Positions 50,031-58,742 of a stretch of 64,000 bases of DNA are shown here, piece after piece (within the stretch, counting starts at the first letter, position 1; every line of letters begins with the position of its first letter). The DNA is from Mycolicibacterium litorale (lineage in GTDB: Bacteria > Actinomycetota > Actinomycetes > Mycobacteriales > Mycobacteriaceae). The stretch is from NCBI RefSeq assembly GCF_014218295.1, contig NZ_AP023287.1:1922001-1986000 (forward strand), written 5' to 3'. The position numbers and the translations under genes were made by a program. The notes under the pieces are model-generated. The model was not told the DNA's origin. It made no database searches and worked only from the letters and a program-made list of their open reading frames with translations.

Positions 50031-50651
50031 TCACCGCAGCCGTTGCGCCGTGCGCCCGATCGCCAGCCCCAGCAGCACCCCGGCCGCCATGGTCAACAGC
50101 AGCGCTGCGTCGTCGAGGGTGACCGTCCGCCCACCAGCGAGGGCTGATTGGGTTGGGCGCGTTGGCCTTTCGTCGTCTTCGGCAACGTCGGTGCCGCCGG
50201 TGATCATGGCGTTCAACCTCTTGACGAACTGCGTGAGGATGCGGTTGCTCACCTGTGAGATGACGCCGCTGCCGAACTGCGCGATCCGACCGCCGAGTTC
50301 GAGGTCGGTCACCACGGTCACGTCGGATCGTCCTGCGGCGCCTGCGGAGTCGCGGGCGACCATCGTCACGGTCGCTTCCGCCGACCCGTTGCCCCTGCGG
50401 TCACGGGCCTGGCCGCGCACCACCATCTCGTGGATGTCGTCGTTGCGGCTGACGACGGTGGCCGTGCCGGCCAGCGTCAGGCCGACCGGGCCGACCTTGA
50501 CCGCGACGCTCGCGTGGTAGTCGTCGCCGTCGCGGCGGTCCAGGGCGGCGCCGGGGATGCACTCGACCACCCTGGGGATGTCGGTCAGCGCGGCCCACGC
50601 GGTGTCGAGGGGGGCGTCGACCGAGAACTCGTTGACGAGCCGCATCTGCAT
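50031..50651 (-). CDS. CoxG-like SRPBCC protein with C-terminal membrane anchor
   Basis: 206 aa. The START-like fold begins RLVNEFSVDAPLDTAWAALTDIPRVVECIPGA and continues to about residue 150 (COG3427, CoxG). The C-terminus TVTLDDAALLLTMAAGVLLGLAIG is a single transmembrane helix. CoxG proteins go with CO-dehydrogenase-like molybdenum hydroxylases and are thought to bring the enzyme to the membrane or to bind quinone. Here it is divergent from the LLM gene across a shared operator. Convergent with RidA. Confidence 0.82.
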   Translation of the reverse strand: MQMRLVNEFSVDAPLDTAWAALTDIPRVVECIPGAALDRRDGDDYHASVAVKVGPVGLTLAGTATVVSRNDDIHEMVVRGQARDRRGNGSAEATVTMVARDSAGAAGRSDVTVVTDLELGGRIAQFGSGVISQVSNRILTQFVKRLNAMITGGTDVAEDDERPTRPTQSALAGGRTVTLDDAALLLTMAAGVLLGLAIGRTAQRLR

Positions 50652-50711
50652 CTCCTCTTCTCGGACGAGTTCGCCCGTTCCGGTTGTGGGTCCGGGGGCG
50701 CCACCCTACGA

Positions 50712-50728
50712 TTGGATACGATATCCAA
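50712..50728. promoter_or_regulatory. GntR palindromic operator 2, coxG/LLM divergent promoter
   Basis: TTGGATACGATATCCAA: a perfect 7-bp inverted repeat with 3-bp spacer. It lies between the coxG-like gene (start 50651) and the LLM gene (start 50747), 18 nt before the latter, so one operator can control both. Confidence 0.75.
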
Positions 50729-50746
50729 CGGTAGGAGGTCGAGCAG

Positions 50747-51745
50747 GTGTTGAGCAAGGGAGTCGGTCTCTTCCCGACCGAGCCCGTCGGGGCCATGTGT
50801 GATTACGTGCGGTTGTGTGAGTCGCTCGGATACGACAACGTGTGGTTCGGCGACTCGCAGAACATCTGGCGCGAGTCCTCGACCGTGATGGGCGCCGCGG
50901 CCGTCGGCACCGAGCGGATCGTGTTCGGCACCGGCGTCACCAACGCCGTCACACGGCATCCGTCGCTGCTGGCCTCGACGTGGGCGACGCTGGCGGAGTT
51001 CACCGGCGGCCGGGTGGCACTGGGCATCGGCACCGGCGACTCGTCGTTGCGCACGATGGGCCTCAAACCGCAGAAGCTCGCCGAGCTGGAGGAGTCGATC
51101 CGCCAGTTGCGGGCGCTGTTTCGCGGGGAGAAGGTCGTCGAGGCGACCAGCGGCGCCGACTTCCACCTCAACTACCTGACGGAGCCGCTCGACATCCCCG
51201 TCTACATCGCCGCGTCCGCGCCCAAGATTTTGCGCATGTCCGGGCGCATCGCCGACGGTGTGATCGTATTGGTCGGCACCGCACCGCATTTCATCGAAGC
51301 GGCGCTGAAGACGATTGAGGCCGGTGCGGCCGAGAGCGGGCGCACCCTCGACGACCTGCACATCGTGTTGTGGACTCCGACGGCGATCAGTGAGGACCGC
51401 ACTGAGGCCAGGGACCTGGTGCGCGCCCACGTGTCGCGCGTCGCGATCCGGCCGCTGCCCGCCAAAGTGGAGCCTGCGCTGGAGAAGGCGATCGACCGCA
51501 TCCGCGACTCCTACAACTACTACGAGCACATGAACACCGAGGCCTCGCACGCCGATCTGGTGCCCGACGAACTCGTCGACCTGTTCGCCTTGGCGGGTAC
51601 GCCCGCCGAGTGTGCTCAGCGGCTCAAGGAGATCGAGGCCCTCGGCGTCGACCAGGTCTCGATCGTGCCGTTCGTCAGGCCCGGCCAGAGTCGCGCGCAG
51701 ACGATCCGCACCTTCGCCGAGATCGTGGGCGGATCGGGGCAGTGA
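50747..51745 (+). CDS. LLM-class (F420- or FMN-dependent) oxidoreductase
   Basis: 332-aa TIM-barrel luciferase-like monooxygenase fold. Family motifs: YDNVWFGDSQNIWRESS, ERIVFGTGVTNAVTRHP, GRVALGIGTGDSSLRTMGLKP, IPVYIAASAPKILRMSGRIADGVI, LAGTPAECAQRLKEIEALGVD. The Mer/F420-type pattern (GTG.TN...RHP) favours F420, which mycobacteria make, but the sequence alone cannot settle the cofactor. Proposed role: hydride transfer to the hydroxylated ring. TTG-like alternatives not needed; AGGAGG precedes the start. Confidence 0.87.
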   Translation: MLSKGVGLFPTEPVGAMCDYVRLCESLGYDNVWFGDSQNIWRESSTVMGAAAVGTERIVFGTGVTNAVTRHPSLLASTWATLAEFTGGRVALGIGTGDSSLRTMGLKPQKLAELEESIRQLRALFRGEKVVEATSGADFHLNYLTEPLDIPVYIAASAPKILRMSGRIADGVIVLVGTAPHFIEAALKTIEAGAAESGRTLDDLHIVLWTPTAISEDRTEARDLVRAHVSRVAIRPLPAKVEPALEKAIDRIRDSYNYYEHMNTEASHADLVPDELVDLFALAGTPAECAQRLKEIEALGVDQVSIVPFVRPGQSRAQTIRTFAEIVGGSGQ

Positions 51746-52050
51746 CCGATGAGGCGGCGGCGCGCTATCCGGCCCCAGGCAGTCCGGTGCCCGGCGCCCC
51801 GCCGCCGTTGAAGCGGGCGCTTACGCCGGCCGACGGTGCGACCGTGGGGCCGCAAGGCACGCCGCCGGAAGAAGCGGCGCATCAAGCGAATTCGCGTCCG
51901 CCAACGGCAGGCGCGGGCAGCGGTGTGGGGGAGCGGGGTGCGCCGGTGCGGGCGCCCCGGTTGACGGCGGCGGCCGCCATGGTGGGCATTGCCGCGGGGC
52001 TCGAACTCGCCGGGGTGTTGGCGCGTCGGTCCAAAGGGGTGAAATGTTGA
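51742..52050 (+). CDS. Hypothetical small membrane protein
   Basis: 102 aa, GTG start overlapping the LLM stop (GTGA), so translationally coupled. The N-terminal two thirds are Pro/Ala/Gly-rich and disordered; LTAAAAMVGIAAGLELAGVLA near the C-terminus looks like one membrane helix ending in RRSKGVKC. No domain recognised. Its place next to a membrane-anchored CoxG-like protein suggests a role at the membrane, but this is a guess. Confidence 0.55.
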   Translation: MTDEAAARYPAPGSPVPGAPPPLKRALTPADGATVGPQGTPPEEAAHQANSRPPTAGAGSGVGERGAPVRAPRLTAAAAMVGIAAGLELAGVLARRSKGVKC

Positions 52051-52075
52051 CGCAGATCACACCTGTTCGTATGCT

Positions 52076-52083
52076 GTATCCAA
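52076..52083 (+). promoter_or_regulatory. GntR half-site 3, upstream of the ABC importer operon
   Basis: GTATCCAA in TGCTGTATCCAATATTC, 25 nt before the substrate-binding protein ATG. A GGAGG lies between it and the start. Confidence 0.6.
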
Positions 52084-52108
52084 TATTCAGTTTACCGGAG
52101 GTTGTCCG

Positions 52109-53092
52109 ATGATCTGGTCCCCCAAGGCTTTTGCCGCCCTCTTCGCCGCAGGCGCGCTCCTTCTCGGAGCCACCGCATGCGCCGACGAATCCGCCGAACC
52201 CGCCGCCCAGGGCACCGACGAGCTGAGCATCTCGGCCACCGGTGTCGACAGCCTGCCGTTCATGGCCATTCTGCAGGCCGGCATCGACAAGGGCTGGTTC
52301 GAGGAGGAGGGTCTCAAGGTCGATCTGTACTCCGGTGGCGGGGGTGGCAACACGCTGCGCGTGGTCACCAGCGGCGACGCCGACATGGCCATCGCGGGCA
52401 ACACATCGGTCCTGCTGGCCGCCCGCCAGGCCGACTCCAACCTCAAGGTCATCGCGCCATGGTTCCAGATCAACGATTTCTCGTGGATCTCACCACCCGG
52501 ACGCACGATCGAAGGCGCCACCCTGGGCTTCAGCTCGGCCGGCTCCTCCACCGAGTTGATCGTCAAGGCGCTCGAGAAGAAACTCGGCGTCAAGTCGCAG
52601 GCCGTCGGCCCGATGGGCGACAACTGGACGGCCGCCAAGGCCGGCCAGATCACCGCCGGATGGGCCATGCAGCCGTTCATCGCCGACAAGCAGGCCACCG
52701 ACAACGCCGAGGTCCTGGTGAACTCGCGTGACGTCATCGGGGACATGCCCGCCGATCTCGTCGCGGTCAACGGCGACTACGCCGAAGCCAACGGCGACAA
52801 CCTGAAGGCCTTCTTCCGCGTCGCCGACCGCCTCAACACGTGGGTGGTCGAGAAGCCCGAGGAGGCGAGCGCCGAACTCGGCCCGCTGGTCGGGGTGAGC
52901 CCCGAGGTGATGGCCGCGGCGCTGCGCAACACCCCCGACATCGAGAAGGGCTACTCGCTGACCGTCGACCCGGCCGGGCTGAAGAACCTGTCCGATCTGA
53001 TGGTCGCCGCCGGCCAGATCCCCGAGCCCGTCGACTGGGCCACGGTGCTCGACCAGCAGTACCTGCCCGACGACGCCCGCACCGAGTTCTGA
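52109..53092 (+). CDS. ABC importer substrate-binding lipoprotein (NMT1/SsuA-like)
   Basis: 327 aa. Signal peptide with lipobox-like ATAC (Cys about residue 24), then an NMT1/TauA/SsuA-type periplasmic binding fold: SLPFMAILQAGIDKGWFEEEGLKVDLYSGGGGGNTLR, SGDADMAIAGNTSVLLAARQ, GFSSAGSSTELIVKALEKKLGV. Family ligands include taurine, sulfonates, thiamine precursors and riboflavin-like or heteroaromatic compounds. First gene of the import and hydroxylase operon. Confidence 0.88.
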   Translation: MIWSPKAFAALFAAGALLLGATACADESAEPAAQGTDELSISATGVDSLPFMAILQAGIDKGWFEEEGLKVDLYSGGGGGNTLRVVTSGDADMAIAGNTSVLLAARQADSNLKVIAPWFQINDFSWISPPGRTIEGATLGFSSAGSSTELIVKALEKKLGVKSQAVGPMGDNWTAAKAGQITAGWAMQPFIADKQATDNAEVLVNSRDVIGDMPADLVAVNGDYAEANGDNLKAFFRVADRLNTWVVEKPEEASAELGPLVGVSPEVMAAALRNTPDIEKGYSLTVDPAGLKNLSDLMVAAGQIPEPVDWATVLDQQYLPDDARTEF

Positions 53093-53133
53093 CCGGAGCC
53101 GGCTCACCGCCCCCTGACCACGATCGGAGTCTC

Positions 53134-53940
53134 GTGAACGCGACATCCCAGGGCATCGAGATGCGCGGCGTGTCCGTGGTGTTCGACGCCCCGGCGGGCA
53201 AGGTCACCGCCGTCACCGGTATCGACCAGGACGTGCCCCACAGCAGCTTCGTGTCCATCGTCGGGCCGAGCGGCTGTGGCAAGTCGACGCTGCTGGCCGT
53301 CATCGCCGGCCTGCAGCGCGCCACCACCGGGCACGTCAGTGTGGCCGGCAAGACGGTGACCGGGCCCGACCCCAAGATCGGCGTGGTGTTCCAGGAGGAT
53401 TCGACGCTGCCGTGGCGCACCGTCGAGGACAACGTCAGCTTCGCCATGGAGATGATCGGCACCGCGAAGGCCGAACGCCGCCAGCGGGCGAAGGAGGCCA
53501 TCGACCTCGTCGGTCTGAGCGGGTTCGAGAAGTCCTACCCCTCGCAGCTGTCCGGCGGAATGCGTCAGCGCGTCGCCCTCGCCCGCACCCTGGCGGTGCA
53601 GCCGGAGGTGGTGCTGATGGACGAGCCGTTCGCGGCGCTCGACCAGCAGACCCGGCTGTTCCTCGGCGCCGAGGTCCGCCAGATCTGGGCTCGCACCCAC
53701 CAGACCGTCGTCTTCGTCACGCACGACATCAGCGAGGCGATCCTGCTGTCCCAGCAGGTGTGGGTGATGTCCTACCGGCCGGGGTCGATCATCGACGTCG
53801 TCGACATCGACCTGCCCGCGGACCGGGACGCCGGCGTGGTCTCGACGCCGCGCTTCAACGAACTGCACAACCGGATCTGGGGATCGCTGCAGGCCGAATC
53901 GATGCGCGGGTTCCGGCAGCAGGAGACGGCGGCCACATGA
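53134..53940 (+). CDS. ABC importer ATPase (SsuB/TauB-like)
   Basis: 268 aa. Walker A GPSGCGKSTLLAVIAGL, Q-loop VVFQEDSTLPWRT, signature LSGGMRQRVALARTL, Walker B VVLMDEPFAALD, H-loop FVTHDISEAILL. GTG start at 53134; the frame extends upstream inside the binding-protein gene but the domain begins here. Energises uptake by the two permeases; ATGA overlap with the next gene. Confidence 0.94.
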   Translation: MNATSQGIEMRGVSVVFDAPAGKVTAVTGIDQDVPHSSFVSIVGPSGCGKSTLLAVIAGLQRATTGHVSVAGKTVTGPDPKIGVVFQEDSTLPWRTVEDNVSFAMEMIGTAKAERRQRAKEAIDLVGLSGFEKSYPSQLSGGMRQRVALARTLAVQPEVVLMDEPFAALDQQTRLFLGAEVRQIWARTHQTVVFVTHDISEAILLSQQVWVMSYRPGSIIDVVDIDLPADRDAGVVSTPRFNELHNRIWGSLQAESMRGFRQQETAAT

Positions 53941-54788
53941 CGGCGTCGTACCTGGCCGAAGACGATCTGCCCACCGAGACCGTGCCCCCGCATCCGGCCG
54001 GCCCCAAAGCCACGCGACGTCCCCGCCGGATGGGCAGCGCGCTGGTCAGCGTGCTGTCCACCGTCGCACTCATCGCGCTGTTCCTCGTGTTCGCCGAGAT
54101 CGGCTCGGCGGCGGGGTGGTGGAGCGAACGTGTGCTGCCCGCCCCCTCGACCATCTTCGGGGAGCTGCCCACGCTGTTCGGCGACCCGCAGTTCTGGCTC
54201 GACGCCCGCCGGACCGGCATGGAGGTCGCGGTCTCGATCCTGATGGGCAGCCTGCTGGGCTTCGCCGCGGGTCTGACGTTCTGGAAACTGCCCACCGTCG
54301 GCCGTGTCTTCGAGCCGTATCTGGTGTCGTTCTACGCGGTGCCGCTGGTGCTGTTCTATCCGGTGATGATCGTGCTGGTCGGCATCAACGCGATGTCGGT
54401 GATCATCCTGGCGACGATCATGGCGGCGATTCCCATGGCGCTCAACACCGCCGTCGGCCTGAACACCATGCCGCCGGTGTACATGAAACTCGCCCGCTCG
54501 CTGAAAGCCTCACCGCGCCAGACCCTGTTCGCGATCGCCATTCCGGCGGCCGGGCCGTTCATCGTCGCCGGCTTGCGCCTCGCGGTGGTCTACGCGCTGA
54601 TCGGCACGATCGCGATGGAGTTCACCACCGCGCAGGCCGGGCTCGGCTACCGCATCCGCTACCTGTACGAGATCTTCGACAACACACTGATGTTCGCCTA
54701 CATCGCCGTGGTGCTGGCGCTCTCGATGATCCTGACCGTGCTGCTGGCGCTCGTCGAGCGGGTCCTGCTGCGAGGGAGGAAGGCATGA
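53937..54788 (+). CDS. ABC importer permease 1
   Basis: 283 aa. About six membrane helices; BPD_transp_1 fold with the EAA-like loop YMKLARSLKASPRQTLFAIAIPAAGPFIVAGLRLAV that contacts the ATPase. A cytoplasmic N-terminal tail of ~35 residues is longer than usual. ATG overlaps the ATPase stop; ATGA overlap with permease 2. Confidence 0.92.
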   Translation: MTASYLAEDDLPTETVPPHPAGPKATRRPRRMGSALVSVLSTVALIALFLVFAEIGSAAGWWSERVLPAPSTIFGELPTLFGDPQFWLDARRTGMEVAVSILMGSLLGFAAGLTFWKLPTVGRVFEPYLVSFYAVPLVLFYPVMIVLVGINAMSVIILATIMAAIPMALNTAVGLNTMPPVYMKLARSLKASPRQTLFAIAIPAAGPFIVAGLRLAVVYALIGTIAMEFTTAQAGLGYRIRYLYEIFDNTLMFAYIAVVLALSMILTVLLALVERVLLRGRKA

Positions 54789-55564
54789 CCGCCACGCTGC
54801 CGCGCCCCGACGCCGTACCCGCGTCGCGCCGCATCCGCGCACTGTTGGGCAACCAGTTCGTCGGCGCCGTCGCGCTGGCCGTCGTGGTGGTGATCGGCTG
54901 GGAGATCATGTCCAGCCTGACGTTCGTGATCCCGTCACCGGTGCAGACGCTCACCGTGCTCGTCGCGAACCTGTCGGATCCCAGCTACCTGTTCGACCTG
55001 CGGGTGACCGCGCAGGCGGTGTTCCTGGCGTTCGTGATCGGCACGGCCGTCGGCGGTGGCATCGGCCTGCTGCTCGGCCTGTCGCAGCGGCTGCGTCAAC
55101 TGTTCGAGCCGCTGATCATCATGCTCAACGGCATCCCGAAGATCGTGCTGTATCCGGTGTTGCTGCCCATCTTCAGCCTGTCCGGCTCCAAGGTCGTGAT
55201 GGGTGTGCTGTTCGCGCTGTTCCCGGTGCTGATCAACGTGTCCACCGGTGTGCAGGAGATTCCCCGGGTGTACTGGAAGCTCGCGCGGTCGGTGCGCGCG
55301 AACGCCTGGCAGACGTTGGCGCACATCATCTTCCCCGCGATCCGGCGCCCGCTGCTGACCGGTATCCGGCTGGCGGTCAGCCTGTCGGTCGTCGGTGTGG
55401 TGCTCTCGGAGTTCTTCGCAACCCGGCGCGGTCTCGGGCGAGTGGTGTTGCAGTCCTACAGCCACGGCGACTATCCGTCCATGGTGGCGACGATCATGCT
55501 GTTGATCACGATCTCGTTCGCGATCTCGGTGGCGTTGTGGCAGTGGGAAAAACGGCTACATTGA
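54785..55564 (+). CDS. ABC importer permease 2
   Basis: 259 aa. Same family as permease 1 but only distantly similar, so the importer is a heterodimer. EAA loop YWKLARSVRANAWQTLAHIIFPAIRRPLLTGIRLAV. Most NMT1/TauT systems use a single permease gene, so the pair is unusual. Its stop overlaps the start of the molybdenum hydroxylase large subunit. Confidence 0.92.
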   Translation: MTATLPRPDAVPASRRIRALLGNQFVGAVALAVVVVIGWEIMSSLTFVIPSPVQTLTVLVANLSDPSYLFDLRVTAQAVFLAFVIGTAVGGGIGLLLGLSQRLRQLFEPLIIMLNGIPKIVLYPVLLPIFSLSGSKVVMGVLFALFPVLINVSTGVQEIPRVYWKLARSVRANAWQTLAHIIFPAIRRPLLTGIRLAVSLSVVGVVLSEFFATRRGLGRVVLQSYSHGDYPSMVATIMLLITISFAISVALWQWEKRLH

Positions 55565-57870
55565 GCTACATCGGCACCTCGGTACGGCGCCGCGAGGACG
55601 ACCGGATGCTCGAGGGGCAGGGCCGGTTCGTCGCCGACCGTGCGGCGGGCGCGTACCACGCGGTCTTCGTGCGGTCCAGTGAGGCCCATGCCCGGATCCA
55701 TCACATCAAAACCGCCGCGGCGGCGCGCATGCCCGGCGTCCTCGGCGTCTACACCGCAGCCGATCTCGGGCTGACCGGCGCGGCGATCCCCGCGCTGACG
55801 GTCCCCAATCCGGCGTTCACGGCGGCGACGAACTGTTTCCTGGCCGACCAGCGGCTGCCGGTGCTGGCCGCCGACACGGTGCACTACATCGGCCAGCCGA
55901 TCGCCGTGCTGGTCGCCGAGGACCGCTATCGCGCCGAGGATGCGCTGGAAGCGGTCGAGGTGGACTACACGCCGTTGCCCGCCGTCACCGACCCGGTGGC
56001 GGCACTCGGCCGTGACAGCGCGGTGCTGTTCGCGCACCTCGGGAGCAACGAGGCCGCGCGGCTCGAGTTCTCGTTCGGCGACGTCGAGCGTGCTTTCGCC
56101 GGCGCCGCACACGTCGTCGAGGGCACCTACCGGATGAACCGGCACGGGGCCATCCCGCTCGAGGCGCGGGGAGTGCGGGCGTCGTTCGACGCGCAACGGC
56201 AGCGGGTCGAGTTGTGGACTTCCACCCAGATCCCGCACACCGTGCGCAATGCGATCTGCGCGGTGACGGGGTGGACGCAGCAGGACATCACGGTCGCCGT
56301 GCCCGACGTCGGGGGCGGGTTCGGCACGAAGGCCAACGTCTACGCCGAGGAGATCGCGCTGGCCGTGCTGGCCCGCCACACCGGCCGCCCGGTCATCTGG
56401 ATCGAAGACCGCCAGGAACACCTCGTCGCCAGCGCGCAGGCGCGCGACCAGGTCCACGACACCCGCCTCGCGGTCGACGCCGACGGCCACATCCTGGCCT
56501 GGGAGGACTCGTTCATCGCCGACATCGGCGCGGGCAGCCTCTGGGTGGCGGGCATCGTCGCGAACACCGCGATCCATCTGCTGGGGCCGTACCGGGTGCC
56601 GGCCGCCCACATCACCGGACGCGCCGCGCTGACCAACAAGACCCTCACCGCCCAGTACCGGGGGGCGGGCCGGCCCGAAGCCACGTTCGCGCTCGAACGC
56701 AGCCTCGACGCCGCCGCGCGGCGCCTGGGGATCAGCACCGAGGAGATCCGGCGCCGCAACCTGCTCACCGCCGCCGACCTGCCGTATGCGCGTCCGCTGC
56801 CGTACCGCGACGGCGTACCGATCTCGTTCGACGGCGGCGACTACGTGGCCTGCCTGGACTCGGTGTCGAAGCTGTTGCCGCGCACCGAGATCGAGAGGTG
56901 CGCGGCCGAGCATCCCGACCATCGCATCGGCTACGGGTTGTCGTCGTACCTGGAGGCGACCGGCCGCGGCCCCCACGAGACGGCCCGCATCCGGCTGCTC
57001 TCCGACGGCGGGTTCGAGGTCACCGCGGGCGCGGCCGCCGCGGGCCAGGGGCACGAGACCGTGTTCGCGCAGGTGGCGGCCGAGGCGCTGGGCGTGCCGA
57101 TGGAGTGTGTGCGCTACGTTCCCGCCGACACCGAGCGGCTGCCGGAAGGGGTCGGCACGTTCGCGAGCCGCTCGGCGATCCTGGCCGGCTCCGCGGTGCA
57201 CGAGGCGGCAGGCAAGCTGGTCGAGGCCGCGGTCGAGCGCGTCCGCCGCCTCCTCGGGGTGGACGGCGCCCCGATCGAGTACGCGCACGGGATGTTCCGC
57301 GTCGCCGGACGGGTGCTGAGCTGGCTGGAGATCGCGCGCGCCCAGGCCGTCGGCGGGGACGCCGAGAGCGGTGCGGCCCTCGACGTCACCGCGGTGTTCC
57401 GGGTGGAGACGGTCACGTGGACGATGGGTGTGCACGCCGCGATCGTCGGGGTGCACCGGCGCACCGGCCTGGTGAAGGTGCTGCGGTACGCGGTGTCCCA
57501 CGAGGGTGGCCGCGAGATCAACCCGCGCATCGTGGAGGGCCAGATCGTCGGCGGTGTGGCGCAGGGGCTCGGGGGCGCACTGTTCGAGCAGTGGCGCTAC
57601 TCCGATGCGGGACAACCGCTCTCGACGACGTTCGCGGCGTACCACCTGCCGCTGTCGACCGACGTACCCCGCGTGTCGGTGGAGCACCTCCACGTCGACA
57701 CCCCGGTCAACCCGATCGGGGTGCGGGGCGCGGGGGAGAGCGGCACGATCGCGGTGTACGCGGCGGTGGCGAGCGCGGTCGACGACGCCCTCGACGGCGC
57801 CGTCCACGTCGACAGCACGCCGATCCGTCCCGGTGACCTCTGTCGCGCGCTGGCCGGGGAGTCGTTGTGA
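55561..57870 (+). CDS. Molybdenum hydroxylase large subunit (CoxL/XdhB-like, form II)
   Basis: 769 aa. Molybdopterin-binding subunit of a xanthine-oxidase-family enzyme that hydroxylates a carbon next to ring nitrogen or an aldehyde. N-terminus SYIGTSVRRREDDRMLEGQGRFVAD; PDVGGGFGTK; Mo-site loop QYRGAGRPEATFALER; VGTFASRS; catalytic Glu in GVRGAGESGTIAV. It lacks the AYRCSF loop of true CO dehydrogenase, so CO is not the substrate. I choose TTG 55561 (TTGA overlap with the permease stop), which gives the family N-terminus; GTG 55537 is possible. Confidence 0.9.
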   Translation: MSYIGTSVRRREDDRMLEGQGRFVADRAAGAYHAVFVRSSEAHARIHHIKTAAAARMPGVLGVYTAADLGLTGAAIPALTVPNPAFTAATNCFLADQRLPVLAADTVHYIGQPIAVLVAEDRYRAEDALEAVEVDYTPLPAVTDPVAALGRDSAVLFAHLGSNEAARLEFSFGDVERAFAGAAHVVEGTYRMNRHGAIPLEARGVRASFDAQRQRVELWTSTQIPHTVRNAICAVTGWTQQDITVAVPDVGGGFGTKANVYAEEIALAVLARHTGRPVIWIEDRQEHLVASAQARDQVHDTRLAVDADGHILAWEDSFIADIGAGSLWVAGIVANTAIHLLGPYRVPAAHITGRAALTNKTLTAQYRGAGRPEATFALERSLDAAARRLGISTEEIRRRNLLTAADLPYARPLPYRDGVPISFDGGDYVACLDSVSKLLPRTEIERCAAEHPDHRIGYGLSSYLEATGRGPHETARIRLLSDGGFEVTAGAAAAGQGHETVFAQVAAEALGVPMECVRYVPADTERLPEGVGTFASRSAILAGSAVHEAAGKLVEAAVERVRRLLGVDGAPIEYAHGMFRVAGRVLSWLEIARAQAVGGDAESGAALDVTAVFRVETVTWTMGVHAAIVGVHRRTGLVKVLRYAVSHEGGREINPRIVEGQIVGGVAQGLGGALFEQWRYSDAGQPLSTTFAAYHLPLSTDVPRVSVEHLHVDTPVNPIGVRGAGESGTIAVYAAVASAVDDALDGAVHVDSTPIRPGDLCRALAGESL

Positions 57871-58742
57871 AGCCGGCCGAATTCGCTTACCACCGACCCG
57901 ATTCGGTGGCCGAGGCGCTCGACCTGCTGGCCGCCCACCCCGACGCCAAGCTCCTGGCGGGCGGCCAGTCGCTGCTGGCGCTGATGAACCTCCGGCTGGC
58001 CCGGCCGTCGACGATCGTCGACATCGGCCGGCTCACCGAACTCACGAGGGTCTTCGACGACACCGACGATCTGATCCTCGGCGCACTGGTCACCCACCGC
58101 ACCGTCGAGACCGACCCGCTGATCGCCGCGCGGGCACCGCTGCTGGCCGACGCCGCCCGCTACATCGGCCACGTCGCGATCCGCAACCGCGGCACCGTCG
58201 GCGGATCGGTCGCGCATGCCGATCCGGCAGCCGAGATGCCGCTGGCAACCCTGGTGCTCGACGCGACCTTCCACGTGGAGTCCGCGGTGTGCGGCCGTAG
58301 ACGGGTCGCCGCCGAGGACATGTTCGTGTCCTTCTACACCAACGGGCTCGAATCCCACGAGATGCTGACCTGGATCTCGGTACCCGCCATCCGGCCCGAA
58401 CAGGGCTGGGGTTTCGTCGAATACGCTCCGCAGCACGGTGACTATGGGCTGGCGGGCGCCGGGTGCCTGCTCACCCTGCGCGCCGACGGGACCGTGGACT
58501 CCGTCCGCGCGGCGGTGCTCAGCGCCGCCGACCGGCCGTTGCTGTTCGTCGCCGGTGACGTGGCCGGAACGCCGCCCTCGGCGGGGCTGTGGCGAGACCT
58601 CGCCCACACCTGGGCCGCACGCACCGAGCCGGCGGCCGAGGACGCCGACTACGTCCGCCGGCTGTGCACCGAGGCGCTCACCGAGGCGCTGACCGCAGCG
58701 GCGGGGCGGGCGGCGCGAGAACAGGAGAGCACCCATGTGTGA
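57867..58742 (+). CDS. Molybdenum hydroxylase FAD subunit (CoxM-like)
   Basis: 291 aa. FAD-binding PP-loop LLAGGQSLLALMNLRLARP and IRNRGTVGGSVAHADPAAEMP, both standard for the medium subunit. Receives electrons from the 2Fe-2S subunit. GTG start in a GTGA overlap with the large subunit. Order L-M-S differs from the usual M-S-L of cox operons. Confidence 0.94.
   Translation: MKPAEFAYHRPDSVAEALDLLAAHPDAKLLAGGQSLLALMNLRLARPSTIVDIGRLTELTRVFDDTDDLILGALVTHRTVETDPLIAARAPLLADAARYIGHVAIRNRGTVGGSVAHADPAAEMPLATLVLDATFHVESAVCGRRRVAAEDMFVSFYTNGLESHEMLTWISVPAIRPEQGWGFVEYAPQHGDYGLAGAGCLLTLRADGTVDSVRAAVLSAADRPLLFVAGDVAGTPPSAGLWRDLAHTWAARTEPAAEDADYVRRLCTEALTEALTAAAGRAAREQESTHV

Noticed and set aside
55537..57870. 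Annotation of the large Mo subunit as aerobic CO dehydrogenase
   Set aside because: The active-site loop reads QYRGAGR and not AYRCSF, and the gene order and neighbours differ from cox operons.
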